A DNA stretch of 10,048 bases from the NCBI GenBank assembly GCA_022837365.1, contig JALHHV010000131.1:1-10048 (forward strand). The letters run 5' to 3'. Within the stretch, counting starts at the first letter, position 1; every line of letters starts with the position of its first letter. This document shows, piece by piece, positions 1-5,439 of this stretch. This stretch comes from Desulfovibrio sp. (GTDB taxonomy: Bacteria; Desulfobacterota; Desulfovibrionia; Desulfovibrionales; Desulfovibrionaceae). Below the pieces are notes generated by a model. It searched no databases. It was given only the letters and a program-made list of their open reading frames with translations, and was not told the origin of the DNA. A program made the position numbers and the translations under genes.

Positions 1-320
1 GGAAAGCGCGTGGCCGCCGCGCTGACCACGAAGCCCAGCCGCAGCCGCCCCCGCTCGCCCCGCGCCGTGCCGCGCGCCCGTTCCACCGCCGCGTCCAGCC
101 CGGCCAGCAGGTCGCGCACGTCGTCGCGCAGGGCCTCGCCCGCCGGGGTGGTCCGCACGTTGCGGCTGGTGCGGTCGAACAGGCGTACCCCCAGTTCTTC
201 TTCCAGCGCCTGGATCTGCTGGCTGAGCGGCGGCTGCGAGACGTGCATGCGCCGGGCGGCCCGCCCGAAGTGCAGTTCTTCCGCCACGGCCAGGAAGTAG
301 CGCAACTGGCGCAGTTCCAT
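1..320 (-). CDS. LysR-family transcriptional regulator, N-terminal part (runs off left edge)
   Basis: The minus-strand frame opens with ATG at 320-318 and stays open to the window edge, giving 106 residues. It starts MELRQLRYFLAVAEELHFG, the classic LysR opening. A winged helix-turn-helix follows at about residues 18-50, including the recognition-helix segment SQPPLSQQIQALEEELG and the FDR...TPAGEAL wing and linker. A dimerisation helix lies at about 60-88, and LRLGFVVSAA near residue 95 is the first strand of the effector-binding domain. LysR proteins are cytoplasmic DNA-binding tetramers of about 300 residues, so roughly two thirds is outside the window. The effector and target cannot be told from this part. 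Only a weak GGA precedes the start. Base composition is host-like, and no frame damage is seen. The assignment to the family is very secure; the specific role is unknown. Confidence 0.95.
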   Translation of the reverse strand, partial: MELRQLRYFLAVAEELHFGRAARRMHVSQPPLSQQIQALEEELGVRLFDRTSRNVRTTPAGEALRDDVRDLLAGLDAAVERARGTARGERGRLRLGFVVSAAATRF

Positions 321-371
321 GATTGATATCCATTGCGTATTGATTATCGAGAAAATTCGAATTGGACATAT
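321..371 (-). promoter_or_regulatory. AT-rich lysR control region with palindrome and short direct repeat
   Basis: This is a sharply AT-rich stretch directly upstream of lysR. It holds a perfect 10-bp palindrome, AATTCGAATT (354-363), and an imperfect direct repeat, ATTGATATC (322-330) and ATTGATTATC (339-348). On the minus strand GATAAT (348-343) matches the -10 consensus at five of six positions, but no good -35 lies at the right distance. LysR proteins usually autoregulate through dyads next to their own start, so an operator here is reasonable. The exact sites are inferred, not proven. Confidence 0.35.
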
Positions 372-511
372 CATTCGGTGCGCCATAGCGTCCAGACCAT
401 GGACACGGCCTTCTGGCCGGTTGGTGCCATACGGACAGGTGGAGCACGACAGGCGGTTCGGGATGTTCCCGGCCGCCCGCTCCATCCACCCGCACGCCAT
501 GGGAGCACGCC

Positions 512-667
512 ATGTTCGCCTTCGCCATCATCCAGCCCCGCCCCGACAGACGCCCGCCCGTACTGGTGCGCCTGGTCCTGACCGCGCCGAGGGCCGTGCT
601 GATGGGGCTGGTGCTGGGCGTGGCCATGGGGCTCGGCCCCACGCTGGCCCCCCCGCTGGCCCCCTGA
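512..667 (+). CDS. possible 51-residue single-pass membrane microprotein
   Basis: An ATG at 512 is preceded by GGGAG (501-505) at a 6-base spacing, a good ribosome binding site. The frame runs 51 codons to TGA at 665-667. The product begins MFAFAIIQPRPDRRPPV and has an arginine/proline-rich N-terminal segment. A hydrophobic stretch follows (about residues 17-50, rich in Leu, Val, Ala and Gly), suggesting one membrane helix with the positive end inside the cell. I do not recognise the family. Third codon positions are G/C-rich like the host, but so is the surrounding DNA. It is the only supportable gene in the gap between lysR and the ATPase. The alternative is a chance frame. Confidence 0.35.
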   Translation: MFAFAIIQPRPDRRPPVLVRLVLTAPRAVLMGLVLGVAMGLGPTLAPPLAP

Positions 668-730
668 CGCTCTCTCCGTTCGACCGCCACGCGCCCACGG
701 GTCCGCCTGAAGCCCGGACGCGCGAAACAG

Positions 731-759
731 GACGCCCCCTACCTGCCGGAGGGGGCGTC
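731..759. terminator. strong stem-loop, possible terminator without clear T-tract
   Basis: GACGCCCCCT (731-740) pairs perfectly with AGGGGGCGTC (750-759) across a 9-base loop. The stem is 10 bp and mostly G:C. No T-run follows on the plus strand; on the minus strand only CTGTTT follows. It lies 63 bases after the possible microprotein and could end that transcript, or mark the old boundary of the host region. The arms are the same 10 bases as the core of the stem at 5383-5405, which is a convincing terminator, so this looks like a genus-typical terminator stem. Confidence 0.45.
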
Positions 760-1013
760 ACCATGCGCCCGTGCTTGGTTACGAACGAGGACAGAGCGGG
801 AGGTGCGACCAGAGGCCTGCTCGTACCCCGCTCGCCGACAAAGAATAATTGCAAACAGATTGACTATACCGACCCGCATGTCATAGCGATAGGGCAGACG
901 GCTCTTGCCCATTTAGGGTGGTAATGTCAAGAGAGGAAAAAATCGACGTTCCATCCCGCTTCCGTTACGGCTAGACATGTGATGGTCGATGGAATCATAA
1001 TTGGGAGATAGCC
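760..1013 (+). other. leader / upstream region of the ATPase-protease operon
   Basis: No gene is supported here. Composition changes from GC-rich to AT-richer at about 840, which I take as the approximate left edge of the acquired block. Inside are a small dyad, CCGT-T-ACGG (962-970), and inverted arms TTCCATC (949-955) and GATGGAA (988-994). The second arm ends 8 bases before the ribosome binding site GGGAG (1003-1007), so a hairpin could influence ietA translation. A promoter must lie here or upstream, but I find no convincing -35/-10 pair. TTGACT with ATAGCG 17 bases downstream, near 860-890, is the best and it is weak. Confidence 0.3.
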
Positions 1014-1985
1014 ATGGCCACCGCTTCGCAAATCACCGCGCTCATACGTTCTTACAAGGACAATGACAAAGAACGCTTCATAAACACTGCATTGCAACTT
1101 GCATCCCACGAAAAGAAGCTTGGACACACTGCAGTGGCCGCAGAACTGCAAATGCTTATTGATGGAATCAAAAAGCAGCCTGCCACATCAACTACCAATG
1201 TCGTCCACTTCAAGCACAGCGCCGAACTCTCGGAACTGGCCCTTGCGTCCAAGCCCGACGAACGCCTTGCGCAACTCGTTCTACCCGACCAGACTAAAAG
1301 CTGCATAAAAAGAGTTCTGCTCGAAAATCGACAGCAAGCAAAACTTAGAGGCCATGGACTGTCGCCTCGTCGCAAGATTCTACTTGCAGGCCCCCCTGGT
1401 ACGGGGAAAACCATGACCGCAAGAGTCCTTGCTGGCGAGCTCCACATGCCCCTGTATACGGTCATGATGGACCGCCTCGTAACAAAATACATGGGTGAAA
1501 CGAGCGCGAAGCTCCGCCAAATTTTCGAGTGCATCGCTGACCATCGTGGCGTCTACCTGTTCGACGAGTTCGATGCCATTGGAGCAGATCGCGGACGAGA
1601 TAACGATGTCGGTGAGATGCGCAGAGTCCTGAACAGCTTCTTACAGCTTCTGGAGCAAGACGATTCGCTTAGCCTCATTGTTGCAGCGACCAACACATCA
1701 CGCATACTGGACACCGCACTCTTCCGCCGCTTTGACGACGTTTTACATTTCGAAAAGCCTGACGAGAGCAGCATTATTTCTCTCCTGAGAAATAGGCTCG
1801 GTCGCTACTGGAAAAGCGAATTCGACAACAGAACTATATTAGATAAAGCTATAGGGTTAAGCCATGCAGAAATAGTCCAATCGTGCGACGACGCGATAAA
1901 AGATACCATTATCAACGACAAGGCGGAACTGGATACAAGCACACTCATTTCTTCAATCAACTACAGATTAAACGCCTACAAATAA
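1014..1985 (+). CDS. ietA: AAA+ ATPase of an IetAS-type anti-phage defence module
   Basis: A 323-residue classical AAA+ ATPase. Walker A is GPPGTGKT (126-133) and Walker B is YLFDEFD (181-187, with D184 and E185). The sensor-1 Asn is N227 in IVAATN, and arginine-finger candidates are R238/R239 in FRRFDD. KYMGE (158-162) sits where the aromatic pore loop 1 lies in FtsH, katanin and spastin, suggesting a hexamer that threads or remodels protein. GLSHAEI (281-287) matches the C-terminal helical lid. Residues 1-75 form a helical, lysine-rich N-terminal domain with no recognisable fold. There is no signal peptide, so it is cytoplasmic. GGGAG lies 6 bases before the ATG. The subtilisin-like gene starts 10 bases after the stop. 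From memory of Gao et al. 2020, ietA (ATPase) and ietS (protease) together protect against phage; the mechanism is not known to me. The lower GC than the neighbours fits horizontal transfer. Confidence 0.85.
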   Translation: MATASQITALIRSYKDNDKERFINTALQLASHEKKLGHTAVAAELQMLIDGIKKQPATSTTNVVHFKHSAELSELALASKPDERLAQLVLPDQTKSCIKRVLLENRQQAKLRGHGLSPRRKILLAGPPGTGKTMTARVLAGELHMPLYTVMMDRLVTKYMGETSAKLRQIFECIADHRGVYLFDEFDAIGADRGRDNDVGEMRRVLNSFLQLLEQDDSLSLIVAATNTSRILDTALFRRFDDVLHFEKPDESSIISLLRNRLGRYWKSEFDNRTILDKAIGLSHAEIVQSCDDAIKDTIINDKAELDTSTLISSINYRLNAYK

Positions 1986-1995
1986 TGAGAGCAAC

Positions 1996-4512
1996 ATGCC
2001 GCAACATCCTTTGATTTTTTTCCAAGGAAGAAACAGAATCCTCCCCTATACAGGACGCGGAGTCCCAATAACCCCACGACAAGCAAACATAGACGACCGC
2101 CCTGCCCACATACAGCGAATAATCAATAGTTTTGATGTCGCATGGGCGGAACAAGCGCTCCAGCTAGCACAGCGGAGCGCGCTTTCTTTACCTGCTCGCG
2201 ACGGAATATACCTCGAAGTCTCCAGCGAGCCCGGCTGCGAACTTGCGTACGGCAGTCTAGAGTCTCTTAGAAGCAATACTCGCCTACTCAACATCAGAAC
2301 TGCCACTGGGCCTAATGGAGAGCCCATTACATACGCAACAATATTTATTCCCTTCGCATCGCGCGCAACGATAGCTACAAAGCTACTCAAATACGCAGAA
2401 ACAATTGACAGAGAATCACCAAAAAACAAAAAACTCGTCGAGAGTATCAACGGAATACGGACAGCTATTGTCGAGTCTTTCTGGACAGACGATGAAAATC
2501 ACATGCCCGGAGATGAAAAGGAGTGGTGCGAAATATGGCTCCAAGGCGGTGACCCCGGAGTGAGCGATGCGCAACTTCGCAACGCAACGACAATTCTTAA
2601 TATCGAATGCATGCCTGGTATGCTCAATTTCCCCGAGCGAACCGTCATATTATGTAAAGTTAACAAGTCAGACCTTCAGGACTTACTTCTCTCATGCCCG
2701 CATATTGCAGAATTCAGATTTTCAAAAGAGTCTGCACAGTTCTTTACAGAATTGGAAAACTTTGACCAACAAGAGTGGGCGGAATCACTTCTTGAAAACA
2801 CAACCTTTACCAACTCTGATATCTCTGTCTGCATCCTCGATACCGGCATCAACGCAGGACACCCGCTCCTAGCCCCTGTCCTTCCCGATGAAAATCTTCA
2901 TACTGCTTTAGCAGACTGGGGAACAGACGACCACAATGGTCATGGGTCACAAATGGCGGGCATAGCAGCATACGGAAATCTCGCAGATGCCCTAGCCTCT
3001 GCAGCCCCCGTGGAGGTCAACCATCAGCTTGAATCATGCAAGATACTCCCACGCACCGGAGGAAATCCCTATCAACTCTACGGGTTCATTACAAAGCTCG
3101 GCGTAACTGCTGTTGAAAGCGCATCACCAGAACGCACAAGGACGTTCTGCATGCCAGTAACGGCACCCGGCCCGTTCAAGGGGGGATCACCAACGTCATG
3201 GTCTGGCGCCATTGACCAATTGGCATCCGGCTTCTTTGATCAACAAAAACGCCTATTCGTCATATCGGCTGGCAACGTCGATCCAAGCATCTTGCATGAC
3301 TACCCATCTGCAAGCCTCAGCACGCCGATCCCGGAGCCAGCTCAAGCGTGGAATGCAGTAACGGTGGGTGCATATACCGAAATGGTAAACATCACCGACC
3401 CTGACTTGAGAGGCTACATCCCCCTTGCCGCCCAAGGAAACCTTTCCCCCTTCTCTGCGACGTCTAGTCCCTGGGGCAGAAAATGGCCATACAAGCCTGA
3501 CGTTGTAATGGAGGGCGGAAACTTGGCCGTCGTCGAAAATGGCGACCGACGCACAACCTGCACGGAATCAGACTGTTTGTCTCTTTTAACGACAACACAC
3601 ACTCCTCAAGAAAACCAGTTCACAAACTTCAATCAAACGAGCGCTGCAACTGCGCTTGCCTCTGAGTTCGCAGTAAAATTGCAATGCACATACCCAGGCG
3701 CATGGCCTGAAACCATCAGAGCTCTGATGATTCATTCTGCAGAGTGGACATCAGCCATGCTCGATAATTTTGCTCCCAACAGAAGCAAAACAGAAATAGC
3801 TACACTCCGACGCATCTGCGGCTACGGGGTGCCATCTCTCTCTCGTGCCGCATGGTGTATGGACAACTCTTTAGTTCTCGTTGCAGAGAGAGAGTTGCAA
3901 CCGTTTCGCATGGTCGACGGTACCCCCAAGACACATGAAATGCACATCTTCACGCTCCCCTGGCCAACAGAAACCCTCATGACCCTCGGCGAAACCCCTG
4001 TAACCCTGCGCATCACCTTGTCATATTTCATCGAACCTAGCCCTGGCGAAATAGGATGGAAGGATCGCTATCGCTACCCATCGCATGGGCTTCGCTTTGA
4101 CTTGAACTTGCCCAACGAAACCACCGCGATGTTTGCCCAAAGAATTTCAGCGGCTGCTACCGCTGAAGAAAATGGCGATGACGACGCAGGAGACAACCAG
4201 GCAGCCGCACGCCCTGACCATGGCAGCGCACGATGGACAATGGGAAAGAACAGCAGAGCCACAGGCTCAATCCACTCGGACATAATACAGGGCACAGCCA
4301 TAGAAATTGCAGCCTGCAACATGCTGGCCGTATACCCCCAAATCGGCTGGTGGCGTGAACGCCATCAACTTGGCCGTATCAACAATATCGCTCGCTACAG
4401 CCTAATTGTATCCCTCAGAACGCCTGACGAAAACATTGATATATACACACCAGTCGCAACCGAACTAGGTATCATTCCGCAGGTCGATGTACCGATCCAG
4501 ATCGAGGTTTAA
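1996..4512 (+). CDS. ietS: cytoplasmic subtilisin-like (S8) serine protease of an IetAS-type defence module
   Basis: An 838-residue S8 peptidase. The triad is intact: Asp282 in CILDTGIN, His316 in DHNGHGSQMAG, and Ser549 in NQTSAATALAS. The oxyanion Asn427 lies in VISAGNVDP. The catalytic domain therefore spans about 275-590. About 270 residues precede it. The segment at about 175-250 alternates hydrophobic and charged residues and resembles an inhibitor-like propeptide fold, but I cannot confirm this. The C-terminal 240 residues include the family-like RYRYPSHGLRFDL (691-703) and an acidic loop (724-733). There is no signal peptide or membrane helix, unlike secreted subtilases, so it should act inside the cell. 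Translation is probably coupled to ietA (10-base gap, weak GAGAG site). The expected role is phage-triggered proteolysis controlled by the ATPase. The activation signal and target are unknown. AT-rich codon use matches ietA and differs from all other genes here. Confidence 0.87.
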   Translation: MPQHPLIFFQGRNRILPYTGRGVPITPRQANIDDRPAHIQRIINSFDVAWAEQALQLAQRSALSLPARDGIYLEVSSEPGCELAYGSLESLRSNTRLLNIRTATGPNGEPITYATIFIPFASRATIATKLLKYAETIDRESPKNKKLVESINGIRTAIVESFWTDDENHMPGDEKEWCEIWLQGGDPGVSDAQLRNATTILNIECMPGMLNFPERTVILCKVNKSDLQDLLLSCPHIAEFRFSKESAQFFTELENFDQQEWAESLLENTTFTNSDISVCILDTGINAGHPLLAPVLPDENLHTALADWGTDDHNGHGSQMAGIAAYGNLADALASAAPVEVNHQLESCKILPRTGGNPYQLYGFITKLGVTAVESASPERTRTFCMPVTAPGPFKGGSPTSWSGAIDQLASGFFDQQKRLFVISAGNVDPSILHDYPSASLSTPIPEPAQAWNAVTVGAYTEMVNITDPDLRGYIPLAAQGNLSPFSATSSPWGRKWPYKPDVVMEGGNLAVVENGDRRTTCTESDCLSLLTTTHTPQENQFTNFNQTSAATALASEFAVKLQCTYPGAWPETIRALMIHSAEWTSAMLDNFAPNRSKTEIATLRRICGYGVPSLSRAAWCMDNSLVLVAERELQPFRMVDGTPKTHEMHIFTLPWPTETLMTLGETPVTLRITLSYFIEPSPGEIGWKDRYRYPSHGLRFDLNLPNETTAMFAQRISAAATAEENGDDDAGDNQAAARPDHGSARWTMGKNSRATGSIHSDIIQGTAIEIAACNMLAVYPQIGWWRERHQLGRINNIARYSLIVSLRTPDENIDIYTPVATELGIIPQVDVPIQIEV

Positions 4513-4542
4513 CCCCTCAGCACCGGTTCTCACCTAGCTATC

Positions 4543-4575
4543 GAACCTGGGCTGCAATGTGGACAGCCCAGGTTC
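4543..4575 (+). terminator. stem-loop ending the ietAS operon
   Basis: GAACCTGGGCTG (4543-4554) pairs perfectly with CAGCCCAGGTTC (4564-4575), a 12-bp stem with a 9-base loop. It begins 30 bases after the ietS stop. The sequence after it, TATTGTCG, is only modestly T-rich, so it is a probable rather than textbook intrinsic terminator. It also coincides with the right-hand switch from lower-GC to host-like composition. Confidence 0.6.
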
Positions 4576-4640
4576 TATTGTCGTGGCGGGCCGACGCGGC
4601 GGCTGGGCTACACGGCAGAGGGCAGGTCCCGGTGCGGCGG

Positions 4641-4694
4641 GTGGGCACACACCAAAAAGTGCCCACTTGACCATGCCGCCCGGCAAGGTATGCA
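4641..4694 (+). promoter_or_regulatory. inverted repeat and candidate promoter upstream of mdaB
   Basis: GTGGGCAC (4641-4648) and GTGCCCAC (4659-4666) are perfect 8-bp inverted arms 10 bases apart, a typical spacing for a dimeric regulator. Directly next to them is TTGACC (4667-4672), five of six matches to a -35 box, followed 16 bases later by TATGCA (4689-4694), a poor -10. A repressor bound to the dyad would abut the -35 box. mdaB-type quinone reductases are often induced by quinones or electrophiles, so an operator would make sense. The dyad is seen; the function is inferred. The rest of the 4576-4772 gap shows only a 7-bp dyad (GCAGGAA 4692-4698, TTCCTGC 4735-4741). Confidence 0.35.
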
Positions 4695-4772
4695 GGAAAC
4701 AGTGACCAAACCGCGTCCGGCATCTGGCAGTGTGTTCCTGCGGAGTGGGCGCACAGCCGCAGCGAGGTTGCC

Positions 4773-5357
4773 ATGAACGTCCTGATCATCAACGGGCACG
4801 AGCCCTATCCCCATTCGCCCGGCGCGCTGAACCGCCACCTGACCGAACTGGCCCGCGCCACGCTGGAAGGGCTGGGCCACGCCGTGCAGGTGACCGAAAC
4901 CAGCAAGCCCTACGACGTGGAGGCGGAAATCGCCCACCACCAGTGGGCCGACCGGATCATCGTGCAGTCGCCGGTGAACTGGATGGGCTTTGCGTGGAGT
5001 TGCAAGAAGTACATGGACCATGTCTATTCCATGGGCACCGACGGCAGGCTGTGCAAGGGCGACGGGCGCAGCCGTTCCGCGCCGGAGTTGCAGTACGGCT
5101 CGGGCGGGGCGCTGCGCGGCAGGCAGTACATGCTTTCGCTGACCTTCAACGCGCCCGCCGAGGCCTTCGGCGACGCCGGGCAGTACCTGTTCGGCGGCAA
5201 GACCGTGGACGACCTGTTCTTTCCCGCGCACATGAACTTCCGGTTCTTCGGCATGACGCCGCTGGAAACCTTCTGCTGCCACGACGTGATCAAGAACCCG
5301 CGCATCGAAGAGGATTGCGAGCGGTATCGGGCGCATCTCACGCGGCTGTTCGGGTAG
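4773..5357 (+). CDS. mdaB: NAD(P)H:quinone oxidoreductase, MdaB family (flavodoxin-like fold)
   Basis: A 194-residue protein with the same length and layout as E. coli MdaB (193). Diagnostic segments are [10 protein letters not shown] (first strand and FAD/FMN loop), the NWMGFAW active-site region (69-75), [12 protein letters not shown] (77-88), YGSGG (108-112) and [12 protein letters not shown] (121-132), all collinear with E. coli MdaB. The family carries FAD and reduces quinones by two electrons in the cytoplasm, avoiding semiquinone radicals. It is linked to oxidative and electrophile stress. GAGG (4764-4767) lies 5 bases before the ATG. It converges with the U32 gene and shares its terminator. 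The frame is intact and host-like in composition. In an anaerobe its physiological electron acceptor is uncertain. Confidence 0.9.
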   Translation: MNVLIINGHEPYPHSPGALNRHLTELARATLEGLGHAVQVTETSKPYDVEAEIAHHQWADRIIVQSPVNWMGFAWSCKKYMDHVYSMGTDGRLCKGDGRSRSAPELQYGSGGALRGRQYMLSLTFNAPAEAFGDAGQYLFGGKTVDDLFFPAHMNFRFFGMTPLETFCCHDVIKNPRIEEDCERYRAHLTRLFG

Positions 5358-5376
5358 CGCGTTGTTTCGTGCGAAG

Positions 5377-5408
5377 AAAAAAGACGCCCCCTGCCAGGGG
5401 GCGTCTTT
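5377..5408. terminator. bidirectional intrinsic terminator between mdaB and the U32 gene
   Basis: AAAGACGCCCCCT (5380-5392) pairs perfectly with AGGGGGCGTCTTT (5396-5408), a 13-bp stem with a 3-base loop. The A-run at 5377-5382 becomes a T-run on the minus strand, making it a strong terminator for the U32 gene (stop at 5442-5440). On the plus strand the shorter TTTGTG tail serves mdaB (stop at 5357). The position midway between two convergent genes supports dual use. Confidence 0.85.
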
Positions 5409-5439
5409 GTGTTCGGGCGGGCGAGGGGACGATCCGGCG

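Noticed and set aside
319..924. Plus-strand open frame of 201 codons in the lysR-ietA gap
   Set aside because: No ribosome site, no recognisable motif, and it crosses the stem-loop and the composition change; the 512-667 frame with a good ribosome site is the better candidate.
760..1013. tRNA gene or attachment site at the left edge of the defence block
   Set aside because: No cloverleaf or T-loop sequence was found, and no matching direct repeat was seen at the right edge near 4512-4620.
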